This document shows, piece by piece, positions 1-10,188 of a stretch of 64,000 nucleotides of DNA (its first letter is position 1; each line of letters opens with the position of its first letter). Below the pieces are notes generated by a model. That model was not told the DNA's origin. It made no database searches and saw only the letters and a list, made by a program, of their open reading frames with translations. Both the position numbers and the translations under genes were made by a program. The stretch comes from Paenibacillus sp. UNC499MF (GTDB lineage Bacteria > Bacillota > Bacilli > Paenibacillales > NBRC-103111): contig NZ_FNVF01000018.1 of NCBI RefSeq assembly GCF_900107975.1, positions 9,759 to 73,758 of the forward strand, written 5' to 3'.

Positions 1-1485
1 CGGGCGACCACGCTCGTCGGCAAAGTCCACAAAGAGCTGAACGTGGACCTGCCGCTGCGCGATGTTTTCCGGCATTCGACGGTTGAAGAAATGGCCGAAG
101 CAATCGCCCGGATGGAACGGCACGAGCACGTTTCCATCCCTGTTGCCGAAGATCGGGAGTACTATCCGATGTCGTCGGCGCAAAAACGGCTCTATATCCA
201 GCACACGCTGGATGGAGCGGATGAGCTTTACAACATGCCGGAGATGCTTCAGCTCGAAGGGCCGGTGGATATCGGCCGCATAGAGGAAGCTTTCCGGACC
301 TTGATCGCAAGGCATGAGACGCTGCGTACCGGATTTGAAATGGTGCACGGCGAACCGGTTCAGCGGGTGCATGCTCATGTGGAATTTGCAGTCGAACGGA
401 GCAAAGCGGCCCAAGAGGAGGCGGAACAGATCGTCCGCCGCTTCGTCCGCGCGTTCGACTTGAAGACACCGCCTCTGCTTCGCGCGGGCCTGATCGAGCT
501 GGAGCCGGAGCTGCACCTTCTAATGTTCGATATGCACCATATGGTGTCCGACGGTGTGTCCATGTCGATATTGGTGGACGAATTCTCCAGACTCTATGCG
601 GGAGAAACACTTCCTCCGCTGCGTATTCAATACAAGGATTACGCGGTGTGGCAGCAGAGCGAAACGTACAGGGAGCGCACACGGCGGCAGGAGGCGTACT
701 GGCTGCAAGCTCTCGCCGGCGAGCTGCCTGACGCCGAGCTCCCGGCCGACTATGATCGTCCGTCGGTACGGAGCTATGAGGGCGCTCATCTGGAATTCGA
801 AGTCGGCGAGGAGCTTACGGCAGAGCTGAATAAACTGGCGGCCCGGTCCGGAATCACCTTGTTTATGATCCTTTTATCCGCCTACAGCGTGCTGCTGTCC
901 AAATACAGCGGACAAGAAGATGTGATTGTCGGAACGCCCGTCGCAGGCAGAACCGATGCGGATCTGGAGCCGGTTATCGGCATGTTCGTCAACACACTGG
1001 CGATCCGCAACCGGCCTGCCGGTGATAAAACCTTCCTTTCCTACCTGGAAGAAGTGAAGGAAATGGCATTGGGAGCTTTCGAGCATCAGGATTATCCGTT
1101 CGAGGAGCTTGTGGAGCGTTTGAATGTGAAACGCGATACGGGTCGGAACCCGCTGTTCGATACGGTGTTCGATATGCAGAATATCGAGGAGCACGACGCC
1201 GAGCTGGGGACCCTTCGTCTTAAGCCGTATGAGCTGGACGATTTGGAAGAAGCGAAGTTCGATCTCACCTTGTTCATGTCCGAAGAGAACGGAACGCTCA
1301 GCGGAGGCTTCTTTTACGCGACGAAATTGTTCCAAGAGGGAAGAATCCGGACGATGGTCCGGGATTACCTGCATGTCCTGTCCCAGATTTGCGAAAATCC
1401 CGAAAGCCGGTTAAGCGGGATTCACTGCCTCAAGCCTTCTGCCGGCACGAAGAGTTCGGTAGATGCGATTGAATTTGCCTTTTAG
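1..1485 (+). CDS. NRPS, 3' part: carrier-domain end plus terminal condensation domain
   Basis: The frame is open from the first base, so the start lies outside the window; 494 residues are visible. Residues 1-40 resemble the end of a peptidyl-carrier domain, whose phosphopantetheine serine would lie just upstream. Residues about 55-470 form a full condensation domain: SSAQKRLYI, the catalytic HHMVSDG at 179-185, VGTPVAGR, DYPFEELVERL and NPLFDTVF. The protein stops straight after this domain, with no adenylation domain. A condensation domain joins the incoming peptide to the next carrier-bound amino acid; here that acceptor must be on the next protein, whose gene begins 105 bases downstream. 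The product is not identifiable from this fragment. Confidence 0.93.
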   Translation, partial: RATTLVGKVHKELNVDLPLRDVFRHSTVEEMAEAIARMERHEHVSIPVAEDREYYPMSSAQKRLYIQHTLDGADELYNMPEMLQLEGPVDIGRIEEAFRTLIARHETLRTGFEMVHGEPVQRVHAHVEFAVERSKAAQEEAEQIVRRFVRAFDLKTPPLLRAGLIELEPELHLLMFDMHHMVSDGVSMSILVDEFSRLYAGETLPPLRIQYKDYAVWQQSETYRERTRRQEAYWLQALAGELPDAELPADYDRPSVRSYEGAHLEFEVGEELTAELNKLAARSGITLFMILLSAYSVLLSKYSGQEDVIVGTPVAGRTDADLEPVIGMFVNTLAIRNRPAGDKTFLSYLEEVKEMALGAFEHQDYPFEELVERLNVKRDTGRNPLFDTVFDMQNIEEHDAELGTLRLKPYELDDLEEAKFDLTLFMSEENGTLSGGFFYATKLFQEGRIRTMVRDYLHVLSQICENPESRLSGIHCLKPSAGTKSSVDAIEFAF

Positions 1486-1590
1486 ACAAAGCCCTGACAG
1501 CTGCTAGGTGTTCATGCCTGAAGAGTGTGTGTCCGGTAAAAAGGGACGCGCACTCCGGGTATGGGCGATCTTATTTTAGGGGAGGTACGC

Positions 1591-4500
1591 ATGAAATCAC
1601 TGTTTGAAAAGGAAGAAGCGTATTGGAAACAAAAATTCAACGCCGAAGACAGCTTGACCTTTCTTCCGTACAATCCGCCTTCCGAGATTATGGACCGCCC
1701 GGATTCCGAAGAGAAACCGGACGTTGTCAGCCTTACGCTGCCGCCGGAATTGTCCGGAAGAATCCTCCGGCTTGCCAACGGCTCGGATCTGGCTGTTTTT
1801 ATGATCGTCCTGGCGGGGGTAAACTGCCTGCTCCACATTTATGCGAGACGGGAAAATGTGCTCGTCGGGATTCCTGCCGATACGGGAAACGGGGAAGAGC
1901 CGGCGATCCACGATTTTCTTCTGATTAAAACGTACATAAACCGCGATAGCACGTTCAAATCCCTGCTTGGCCAAGTGAAGCCGGCTATCGGCGAAGCGCT
2001 GGAAAATCAGCAGCTTCCTTTCAGGAAAATGACGGAAGCCCTAAACATCGAGATTGCTCCCGAAGGAATTCCTGTCTTGAATACGATTGTTACCTACAAA
2101 AAAATCCATAAGGCGGATATTCAAGGAAAAGCCGCTGCGGATACCGTTTTTGAATTCGATCTGAGCGGTGACTCCATCCGGATGAACGTCTGTTTCAACG
2201 GCCGGCGGTATGATCCCGGTTTTATCGAAAAGGCCGCGGCGCATCTCGTGCAGCTTTTGTCCGTCCTGTTATTTCAGCCGGATCTTGAATTGGGTAAGGC
2301 GGATATGCTTACTCCTTCCGAGAAACACCGGCTGCTTGCTGAATTTAACGACACGGAAACGGACTATGACCGGGACCAAACGATTCATGGTTTGATCGAA
2401 GAGCAGGCTGCCCGCGTTCCGGATGCGACAGCCGTAGTTTACGAGCAGGAACATCTCACTTATCGGGAGCTCAACGAGCGGGCGAACCGTCTGGCGCGGA
2501 CGCTGCGTGCGGCCGGTGTGCAGCCGGATCAGCTCGTCGGCCTGATGGCCGGACGCTCGCTGGAAATAGCGGTCGGCATTTTGGCCGTGTTGAAAGCCGG
2601 CGGCGCTTATGTGCCGATCGATCCCGAGTATCCCGAAGAGCGCATCCGCTACCTGCTGGAAGATTCGGGTGCGAAGCTGCTGCTGACTCAGGGGCGGCTG
2701 CTGGATCGTGTTCCGTTCGAAGGAACCGTATTGACGCTCGACGACGAGAGCTCCTACAGCGGCGACGGAACGAATCTGGAGCCGGTTAACGGTCCGGATC
2801 ATCTGGCCTACGTTATCTACACGTCGGGAACGACGGGGAAACCGAAGGGCGTCATGGTGGAACACCACGGCCTGGTCAGCCTGAAGAACATGTTCCGGGA
2901 CACGCTGGGCATCACCGAAACGGACAGAATCGTCCAGTTCGCGAGCCTGTCGTTCGACGCGTCGTGCTGGGAGGTGTTCAAAGCGCTGTTTTTCGGGGCC
3001 GCTCTCTACATCCCCACAGCCGAGACCATTCTGGACAACCGGTCGTTTCAGCGCTATATGAACGATAACGGAATTACGGCGGCTATCCTACCCCCGACGT
3101 ATGCGGCCTATTTAAATCCGGATCATATGCCGGAGCTTCAAAAGCTGATCACCGGAGGCTCGGCTGTATCGGCCGAATTCGTTCAGCAGTGGAAAGACAA
3201 AGTGCGGTACTTCAACGCTTACGGTCCGACGGAGGCGTCGATCGTCACTTCCGTTTGGACGGCCGGCAACGGGGATAACGGGCTGAAGCCGATTCCGATC
3301 GGCCGGCCGATTCAGAACCACCGGATTTACATCCTGGATGATCACCTGCAATTGGTTCCTGCTGGAGTGGAGGGAGAGCTGTGTATAGCGGGCGAAGGCT
3401 TGGCGCGAGGATATTTGAACCGTCCCGAGCTGACGGCTGAGAAGTTCGTCGAAAATCCTTTTTCGCCGGGCGAGCGGATGTACCGGACCGGGGACCTGGC
3501 CCGGTGGCTGCCGGACGGGAACATCGAATACAGGGGCCGCATCGATCATCAGGTGAAGGTCCGCGGTTACCGGATCGAGACGGGCGAAATCGAGGAGCGG
3601 CTCCTCCAAGTTCCGTCCGTGCAGGAAGCGATCGTCATCGCCCGGGAGGAGGCGGACGGCCAGCAGCTGTGCGCTTACTTCGTGGCGCAGTCGAAGCTGA
3701 CGGCCGGCGGGCTCAAGGAAGCGCTGGCTAAAGTGCTTCCGGGCTACATGATCCCGGCGCACTTCGTGCAGCTGGTGCGGATGCCGCTGACGCCGAACGG
3801 CAAAATCGACCGGAAGGCTTTGCCCGCTCCGGAAGAGAGCGCAGAGGAACCGGCCGAATATATCGCTCCCCGCACGCTTTTGGAAGTGAAGATCGCCCAG
3901 ATCTGGAAGGATGTGCTCGGTCTCCGCAGAATCAGCGTGAAAGACAACTTTTTCGATCTCGGAGGCAGTTCCTTGAGTCTTATGCGGCTGATTCAAACGA
4001 TTTATGACGAAACCGGCATCGAAGTTCCGCTGAATCAGCAGTTTAAGAATTTAACGGTGGAAGCGATGGCGCTCGGAAGCGGTGAATCGGGCCTGGAGAT
4101 AAAGGGGCAGTCGTTCATCAAGCTCAATAAGAGCGGAGCCATGAACGTATTTTGCTTTCCGCCGGGAAGCGGATTCGGTATCGGGTACCGGGAACTCGCA
4201 AACCTGCTGGACGACCGTTTCGTCCTGTACGGGACCGATTTTATCGAAGATTCAGAAAGCTACGAAGCGATGCTGGACGGCTATGTCGACGAAATCGTGC
4301 GCCTTCAGGAGGAAGCTCCTTACGTGCTGCTCGGCTATTGCTTCGGCGGCAATTTGATGTTTGAGGTCGCTCAGAGGATGGAGAAGAGAGGCTTCCGCGT
4401 CTCGGACTTGATTATGGTGGACTCCTGGATTAAGGAAACCTTGACACCCCTGGAGACAACCGACAGTGAATGGCAGGAAATACTGGAGGATTTGTCGGAA

Positions 4501-4842
4501 TCGGAAAAAGAACTAATGGCGAACCCCGTTATCCGCGAGCGTGTCGGCAGCAAAGTGCGTGCAACTTTGATGTATGAAGCGCAGCTTATAAACAGGGGAA
4601 CGGTTGAAGGGCATATCCATGAGCTGATCGCCGAAGACAGCGACGCCTTCCGGCTGGAGCACGGCCTGCCGTCCTGGCGCGGAGCGGCTGCGGGAATCTA
4701 CACGGAATACAAACTCGCGGGCGCACACGAGAAGCTGCTTGAACCGGAATGTCTGGACGGAACGGCCGAAGTCATCCTCCGGATTCTGGAGGAAATCGCT
4801 CGGCGGAGCGGTGCATCGACGAAGGTGCTGCATGGAAGCTGA
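1591..4842 (+). CDS. NRPS termination module: half-condensation, adenylation, carrier, thioesterase
   Basis: 1083 residues. The start at 1591 is preferred because GGGGAGG sits just upstream; an ATG at 1561 has no such site. Order: a C-terminal half of a condensation domain (about 1-215, no HHxxxDG), adenylation domain (about 250-750; A3 TSGTTGKPKG, A5 NAYGPTE, A7 YRTGDLARW, A10 NGKIDRKAL), carrier (DLGGSS, Ser794), thioesterase (about 855-1083). Aligning the pocket by eye with GrsA gives D-A-W-I-I-G-A-I-V-K, suggesting a bulky hydrophobic residue; this is tentative. The thioesterase nucleophile motif reads GYCFGG, so Cys917 replaces serine, with Asp944 and His1046 completing the triad. It is the last synthetase, followed directly by exporters. 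Confidence 0.95.
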   Translation: MKSLFEKEEAYWKQKFNAEDSLTFLPYNPPSEIMDRPDSEEKPDVVSLTLPPELSGRILRLANGSDLAVFMIVLAGVNCLLHIYARRENVLVGIPADTGNGEEPAIHDFLLIKTYINRDSTFKSLLGQVKPAIGEALENQQLPFRKMTEALNIEIAPEGIPVLNTIVTYKKIHKADIQGKAAADTVFEFDLSGDSIRMNVCFNGRRYDPGFIEKAAAHLVQLLSVLLFQPDLELGKADMLTPSEKHRLLAEFNDTETDYDRDQTIHGLIEEQAARVPDATAVVYEQEHLTYRELNERANRLARTLRAAGVQPDQLVGLMAGRSLEIAVGILAVLKAGGAYVPIDPEYPEERIRYLLEDSGAKLLLTQGRLLDRVPFEGTVLTLDDESSYSGDGTNLEPVNGPDHLAYVIYTSGTTGKPKGVMVEHHGLVSLKNMFRDTLGITETDRIVQFASLSFDASCWEVFKALFFGAALYIPTAETILDNRSFQRYMNDNGITAAILPPTYAAYLNPDHMPELQKLITGGSAVSAEFVQQWKDKVRYFNAYGPTEASIVTSVWTAGNGDNGLKPIPIGRPIQNHRIYILDDHLQLVPAGVEGELCIAGEGLARGYLNRPELTAEKFVENPFSPGERMYRTGDLARWLPDGNIEYRGRIDHQVKVRGYRIETGEIEERLLQVPSVQEAIVIAREEADGQQLCAYFVAQSKLTAGGLKEALAKVLPGYMIPAHFVQLVRMPLTPNGKIDRKALPAPEESAEEPAEYIAPRTLLEVKIAQIWKDVLGLRRISVKDNFFDLGGSSLSLMRLIQTIYDETGIEVPLNQQFKNLTVEAMALGSGESGLEIKGQSFIKLNKSGAMNVFCFPPGSGFGIGYRELANLLDDRFVLYGTDFIEDSESYEAMLDGYVDEIVRLQEEAPYVLLGYCFGGNLMFEVAQRMEKRGFRVSDLIMVDSWIKETLTPLETTDSEWQEILEDLSESEKELMANPVIRERVGSKVRATLMYEAQLINRGTVEGHIHELIAEDSDAFRLEHGLPSWRGAAAGIYTEYKLAGAHEKLLEPECLDGTAEVILRILEEIARRSGASTKVLHGS

Positions 4843-4873
4843 CGGCCAGTCCATCACCGGGAAGGGGGAGCTA

Positions 4874-6658
4874 ATGGCGGCACAAAAAAGCAAGCGCGTG
4901 TATGCGGCATGGAAAGCGTTCCGCTGGTTATTAATATTTGTAAACCGTCACAGAGGGTGGATGATCGCAGGCACCGTATCCGCGATTGCGGCAGCCGTTA
5001 TCGAAGTATGGACGGGCAGCTTGATCGAGCAGCTGACCTCCCAGGCCGAGAACGGAGCGGGGCCGGTTGTCATGGAAATCGTTTGGACCGTTTTTTTCGT
5101 CATTCTGATCGGGGTGCCCGCGAAATACTTGATGATCTACGGAGTCGAGAGAAGCAGCGCCTCGGCTGTGAGAGATATCCGCAACCATGTGATGAACCAT
5201 ATCGGCAAATTGCCTATTCATTATGTGGAAAAACAGCATTCCGGCGATATTTTGTCCCGAATCAGTAGTGATCTTCAGCTTATTCAGCAATTTATGAGCC
5301 GGGATCTGGCCCAATGGTTTTATCATCCGCTGCTGTTCGTGGGCTGCTTCACCTATCTGATCTGGATTCAATGGGAGCTGATGATGTACAGTCTGCTGCT
5401 TTTTCCCGTATCCCTGCTTGTGTCTCACTGGATCGGCAAGCAGCTTCAGCAGCTGACGGAAGAAGCCCAGGCGAACATGGGACGGATGAACATGAATCTG
5501 CAGGATACGCTTGGTGGTATGCCGGTGGTGAAAAGTTACCTGCTGTCAGGACTGCTGTTCCGCTCCTACCAGTCTCTCTTGCTGCTGACGGCTCAGAAGA
5601 AACTGGCCGTGAAGAAGAGGGAAGCGTGGGTCAATCCCCTCTTGTCGACGCTCATGATCAGCCCAATTATTTTTGCCGTAAGCTACGGCAGTTATCTGAT
5701 TTCCAAGGGGGAGCTCGGTACCGGAGAACTTATCGCGTTCCTCTACCTGCTCAATCTGTGTCTGGAGCCGCTGGATCATATTCCCGAGCTTATCACGCGC
5801 ACGTTTGAGATGTCCGGTGCTTTAAAGCGGGTTTCCGAACTATTGGAACAGCCTGCCGAAAATCAGCAGGGGCATGCGATCGCGAAAACCGCCTCTGCTC
5901 CGGTCGAGTTCCGGGACGTGTCTTTCTCCTATGAGAACGGATCTCCCATATTGCAAAATTTGAGTTTTACGGTTCCGGAAGGAAAGACGATCGCCCTGGT
6001 AGGCGCAAGCGGCGGAGGCAAGAGCACGGTTTTCAAACTGCTGTGCGGTTTTTATCCGCTGGAGGACGGGCAGGGGAACATTCGCGTATTCGGCCAGCAG
6101 GTAAACGGCAGCAACCCGGATCAGCTGCGTTCCCATTTTGCCGTGGTGACTCAGGAGTCTTACTTGTTCAGCGGCACCGTAGCCGACAATATCGCGTACG
6201 GCCGGGAAGACGCGTCCATGGACGAAGTGATCGCCGCGGCAAAATCGGCGCAAGCGCACACGTTCATTATGAGTCTGCCGGAAGGGTATCAGACATATGT
6301 CGGGGAACGGGGCGGCTTTCTCTCGGGGGGCCAGCGTCAGCGGATCGCCATAGCCCGGGCTCTTCTCAAGAATGCTCCGATTCTATTGCTCGATGAGCCT
6401 ACATCCGCTCTGGATCCGGAATCCGAGGGTGCGGTGCAGGAAGCGCTGGGTGTTCTGATGAGAGAAAGAACGACAATCGTAATCGCCCACCGGCTGTCTA
6501 CCGTTCAGAATGCGGACGAAATATGGGTTATGGAACACGGAAGGCTTGTTGAAGCGGGGACCCATACGCAGCTTCTGGAGAAGAAAGGGCTGTACGCTCA
6601 ATCGTATCTCCAGGAGTTTACCGGTCCTGCGGAAAGCAAGGAGGTCGTTTACACATGA
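4874..6658 (+). CDS. ABC exporter half-transporter, first subunit
   Basis: 594 residues, counted from the ATG at 4874, which has AAGGGGGAG just upstream; the frame is open further upstream inside the NRPS end but without a ribosome site. An N-terminal transmembrane domain with about six helices (residues 15-320) is followed by a nucleotide-binding domain: Walker A GASGGGKST, signature LSGGQRQR, Walker B ILLLDEPTSALD, H-loop IVIAHRLST. This is the MsbA/LmrA-type fusion of membrane and ATPase domains. It starts 31 bases after the NRPS stop and overlaps the next half-transporter by ATGA, so the two probably act as a heterodimer exporting the peptide or giving self-resistance (inference from context). 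Confidence 0.93.
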   Translation: MAAQKSKRVYAAWKAFRWLLIFVNRHRGWMIAGTVSAIAAAVIEVWTGSLIEQLTSQAENGAGPVVMEIVWTVFFVILIGVPAKYLMIYGVERSSASAVRDIRNHVMNHIGKLPIHYVEKQHSGDILSRISSDLQLIQQFMSRDLAQWFYHPLLFVGCFTYLIWIQWELMMYSLLLFPVSLLVSHWIGKQLQQLTEEAQANMGRMNMNLQDTLGGMPVVKSYLLSGLLFRSYQSLLLLTAQKKLAVKKREAWVNPLLSTLMISPIIFAVSYGSYLISKGELGTGELIAFLYLLNLCLEPLDHIPELITRTFEMSGALKRVSELLEQPAENQQGHAIAKTASAPVEFRDVSFSYENGSPILQNLSFTVPEGKTIALVGASGGGKSTVFKLLCGFYPLEDGQGNIRVFGQQVNGSNPDQLRSHFAVVTQESYLFSGTVADNIAYGREDASMDEVIAAAKSAQAHTFIMSLPEGYQTYVGERGGFLSGGQRQRIAIARALLKNAPILLLDEPTSALDPESEGAVQEALGVLMRERTTIVIAHRLSTVQNADEIWVMEHGRLVEAGTHTQLLEKKGLYAQSYLQEFTGPAESKEVVYT

Positions 6659-8388
6659 AGAGCGGCGGATTAGTCTCACAGGTGAAAGAACTGTTGTACT
6701 TAATGAGATTCATGAACCGCAGACGCAAAATTCAGTACTACACGGGTCTCGGTATTACGGCAGTCAACCAGACGTTGTTTCTCGTTTCCTTCAGTCTGGT
6801 TGTCCAGAATCTGGTCAACTTTGCCGATTACCGCGATGCGGCTCTGATGTATCGTGCTTTTTATATTCTTGCGGGAGCTTTGCTTCTCGAAAATGTCATT
6901 TCCCCCTGGTTCACGTATTTGTATCACCGCAGCGTCGAATTTACGATTGTGGACATGCGTGAGCGTCTGTACCGGAAATTTTGCCGGCTCCGGCCGAGAT
7001 ACCTGGAGCAGACGCATCACGGCGACCTGCTGTCGCGTGTAAACAACGATGTGGCCGCGGTGGAACTCACCTTTTCCAGCATTTATTTCATGCTGCTGCT
7101 GCAGGTGGTGTTCAGTGTAGGCTCTATCATTTCGATGGTGCTGATCGACTGGAGATTCGCTACCGTTTCGCTGCTCGTTCTGCTTGTTTCATTCTCGATC
7201 AGTGCCCGGTTTGCCCGGCAAATCCGTGTTCTTTCCGAGAAGTCGCTGCAAACTCTCGCACGGATGACCGAAAAGTTTAAGGACTTTATCGGAGGCATTC
7301 AGCTTGTGAAGCTGTTTCATATTCGGCCGGTTTATTCGCAATACCGGAACCTGAACGAAGAAGTGACCCGGCTTGCCGAGCAGACCGCAAGGAAGAACGG
7401 GCTGCAGGCCGCCGTCAACCATTTTGTCAGCTATGTCACGTTCTGCGGCATCATCGTCATCGGAAGTCTGCTATACGCTTACGGGCTTATCGGAATGGGA
7501 AGCGTTGCGGCGCTTGCCGTTCTCCAGATCAACCTGACCCATGCGATTATGAATTTCGGGACCGTGCTGTCCATGGCGCAAAATTCGCTGGCCGGCGCGC
7601 ACCGGATTGAGGAAATTTTAGCGGAGGAAGAAGAGCCGGAGAGGCTTGGATTGCCCGATCCCGCAAAATCCTCGGAAGCGATGGTGGAATTCCGGGACGT
7701 GGAATTTTCCTATCAGGCGGACAAAAAAGTGCTGTGCAGGATGTCCATGAAGGTGTATCCGGGACAGGTCGCGGCGATTGTGGGCGCGAGCGGGAGCGGC
7801 AAAAGCACCTTGATCAAGCTGCTGCTCGGCTTTTATCCCGCGGACAGCGGAGAGATCTTGCTCGGCGGCAAACTGTTCGGCTCGTATACGCTGGAAGAAA
7901 TCCGCGGGCAGATCGCTTATGTGCCGCAGGAGCCGTTTTTATTCAGCGGAACGATCGAAGAGAACATCCGTTACGGCAATCCTCAGGCAGCGGCGGACGA
8001 CGTGATCAAGGCGGCCAAGGCCGCGTATGCCCATCATTTTATCGAGGAACTGCCGAACGGCTATCAAACCCAGACAGGGGAGCGGGGAGCCTCCTTGTCG
8101 GGCGGGCAGAGGCAGCGTATCGCCATAGCCCGGGCCATCCTGAAAAACGCCCCGATTCTGCTTCTCGACGAGGCCACGTCCGCGCTCGACAACGAGTCGG
8201 AGCATTGGGTGCAGAAGGCGCTGGTCGAACTGATGAAGGGCAGGACGACGATTCTGATCGCTCACCGCCTGAGCACGGTGGAGAAGGCGGATTCCATTAC
8301 CGTGATGAATCAGGGCACGGTTGTAGAGCGGGGAACGCACCGGGACCTGCTGGCAAAAGGCGGCTATTACGCGAGGCTGTATGGCTGA
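6655..8388 (+). CDS. ABC exporter half-transporter, second subunit
   Basis: 577 residues, beginning at the ATGA overlap with the preceding gene, which indicates coupled translation. About six membrane helices occupy residues 20-310, followed by an ATPase domain with Walker A GASGSGKST, signature LSGGQRQR, Walker B ILLLDEATSALD and H-loop ILIAHRLST. All catalytic motifs look intact in both partners, so there is no sign of the one-dead-site asymmetry seen in some heterodimeric exporters. It is the last gene of the NRPS operon; a strong terminator follows about 60 bases later. The likely substrate is the NRPS product, but nothing in the sequence proves it. Confidence 0.93.
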   Translation: MKSGGLVSQVKELLYLMRFMNRRRKIQYYTGLGITAVNQTLFLVSFSLVVQNLVNFADYRDAALMYRAFYILAGALLLENVISPWFTYLYHRSVEFTIVDMRERLYRKFCRLRPRYLEQTHHGDLLSRVNNDVAAVELTFSSIYFMLLLQVVFSVGSIISMVLIDWRFATVSLLVLLVSFSISARFARQIRVLSEKSLQTLARMTEKFKDFIGGIQLVKLFHIRPVYSQYRNLNEEVTRLAEQTARKNGLQAAVNHFVSYVTFCGIIVIGSLLYAYGLIGMGSVAALAVLQINLTHAIMNFGTVLSMAQNSLAGAHRIEEILAEEEEPERLGLPDPAKSSEAMVEFRDVEFSYQADKKVLCRMSMKVYPGQVAAIVGASGSGKSTLIKLLLGFYPADSGEILLGGKLFGSYTLEEIRGQIAYVPQEPFLFSGTIEENIRYGNPQAAADDVIKAAKAAYAHHFIEELPNGYQTQTGERGASLSGGQRQRIAIARAILKNAPILLLDEATSALDNESEHWVQKALVELMKGRTTILIAHRLSTVEKADSITVMNQGTVVERGTHRDLLAKGGYYARLYG

Positions 8389-8448
8389 GAGACCCGGACC
8401 CGGCACAAAGCTATACCCTTATGCCCGCGCAGGGCACAATATCCTGAA

Positions 8449-8482
8449 CCGCAGTCCGGTGAACCGGACTGCGGTTATTTTG
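8449..8482 (+). terminator. Intrinsic terminator of the NRPS/exporter operon
   Basis: Perfect 11-bp arms, CCGCAGTCCGG and its complement, with a four-base loop, followed by TTATTTT. Confidence 0.9.
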
Positions 8483-8619
8483 CGTGCGGAAGGGAACAAC
8501 TGCTGATAGAGCAGTTTTATGTATTCGCGCGTTCCGGACCGGAAGGATGGATAATCCGCTCCATATCGGTATAATGAGGGTACGAAAGTCGGGCGATACC
8601 GGGCGTGGAAGGTGATGAA

Positions 8620-10059
8620 ATGAACAAGGATTTTAAAATGATGAAGGCGCTGATCGAGCTGCTGGATTCCGAAGAACGGTGGTTTACTTTCGGCGAGGCC
8701 GAAAGGGAGCTTGGCATATCGGACAAGTCCGTCCGGAGACTGGTGGAGGAGATCACGGCGCTTATGCCGGAGACAATGAGTATCGAAGTTTCCAGAGGCA
8801 AGGGCATCTTCTTCCGCCGCGAACGTCACGGACCGACTATCCGGGAAGTCCTGGTGGAGCAGTTCAGGCAGACATCTTATTACCGCCTCATGCACAGGTT
8901 GTTCATCTACGGTGGTCAGGCTTCTGCCGAGGAGCTTGCGGAGCTGCTTTATATGAGCGCTTCGTCGTTTAAAAAATTCATTATTCAACTGAATCGGGAA
9001 GATTTGAAGCCGTCCTGCCTGCGGCTCGCTTATTCTTCTCCGGCGCTTAAAGGAAATGAAATACACATCCGTTATTTTTACTGGAAATTATTTTCCGATT
9101 CACACCCCTATACAGGCTGGCCGTTCGCAGAGGTTGATTATCATCAAATCCGGGACTGGATAACGGAATTGGAAGAGGAGCAAGGAATCGTTTATTTTCT
9201 GAATTCCAAACGGAGTCTGATTTTCCTCATCGCCGTTACGCTGGAGAGAATCCGGCAGGGTCATTCCGTTTCGGTAAGCCGGGAGCTTTACGATTGGGAG
9301 AATGGCGCTTTCCATGAATCCGTCCGCCGTTTAGCAGGAAAGCTGGGACAAGAGTACGGCCTGGACATGGCCCGGGAAGAAATGTACTTCCTGCAGTCGT
9401 TATTCAGTCTGAGCCAATACCATTACCGGAACGAAAAGGAAATGGCCCTGGAGCAGGAGGAGGCTCTTCAGCGGAACGAGGAGCCCAAATACCGGATGAT
9501 CAACAAACTTTTACCTTTGCTTAGAGAAACCTTTCCTTCGTTAGCTGCCGGCCGGAGGTTTGTCATGGAAATGTGCGAGTTTTTCGAGAAGCTGATGATC
9601 GATAATGCCATTCCCGAACTGATGGCCGTATCGAAAAGCCGACTGATCGCCTACATGCGCCAGGAAGAGCCTCTTATTTACGAAGGGGTAACGGAGTGTA
9701 TAAACCGGTGGAGCCGTGAATACCCCGCCGTATCGGTCAGCTCGTACCATCTCGTCAAACTCGGTTTTATCGTCAGCTCCAATGTCCGGTATAAAAGCAA
9801 AAAAGCTTTTCTCATTATCGGCGAAGAATTTTCCGTCCGTCATTATGTGGCGAACCGGATTAAACGAGAGATCGGCGACGAGTTGACGATTGAAACTTCC
9901 ATCCTGCATGAACTAAGCGATGCAACCGTACGTGAGAGGGAAATTGATTTTATTATAAGCACGATGCCCGTTGCGCTGAAAACCGTGCCCGCCGTGATCA
10001 TTTCCGCGATACCGACGAAAAGGGATCTGGAAAACATCCGCAAAGAACTGCTGGAGTAA
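8620..10059 (+). CDS. Mga/AtxA-like PRD-type transcription regulator
   Basis: 479 residues. The ATG at 8620 is chosen because GGAAGGTGAT lies 4-13 bases upstream; a GTG at 8605 has no site. An N-terminal winged helix (about 10-60, with ELGISDKSVRRLVEEI as the likely recognition region) and a second helix-turn-helix around 95-135 precede an alpha-helical middle resembling PTS regulation domains, and the last 90 residues resemble an EIIB-like fold (FLIIGEEF through IISTMP). This order matches the Mga/AtxA group of regulators that respond to PTS phosphorylation. I see no PTS gene nearby. It may control the downstream deoD-nupC pair, which is an inference from position. Confidence 0.75.
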   Translation: MNKDFKMMKALIELLDSEERWFTFGEAERELGISDKSVRRLVEEITALMPETMSIEVSRGKGIFFRRERHGPTIREVLVEQFRQTSYYRLMHRLFIYGGQASAEELAELLYMSASSFKKFIIQLNREDLKPSCLRLAYSSPALKGNEIHIRYFYWKLFSDSHPYTGWPFAEVDYHQIRDWITELEEEQGIVYFLNSKRSLIFLIAVTLERIRQGHSVSVSRELYDWENGAFHESVRRLAGKLGQEYGLDMAREEMYFLQSLFSLSQYHYRNEKEMALEQEEALQRNEEPKYRMINKLLPLLRETFPSLAAGRRFVMEMCEFFEKLMIDNAIPELMAVSKSRLIAYMRQEEPLIYEGVTECINRWSREYPAVSVSSYHLVKLGFIVSSNVRYKSKKAFLIIGEEFSVRHYVANRIKREIGDELTIETSILHELSDATVREREIDFIISTMPVALKTVPAVIISAIPTKRDLENIRKELLE

Positions 10060-10188
10060 ACGCTTGGTCCCGATTATTCCGTATTCAACGGCTTATAAGT
10101 GTCTAGTTTCCGGCCGCGGATTCTTTTATGCTGTGGTTGAAAGCGGTTGCGAACCGCCGATCCACGACAATCGAGGAGGAAACACAAC

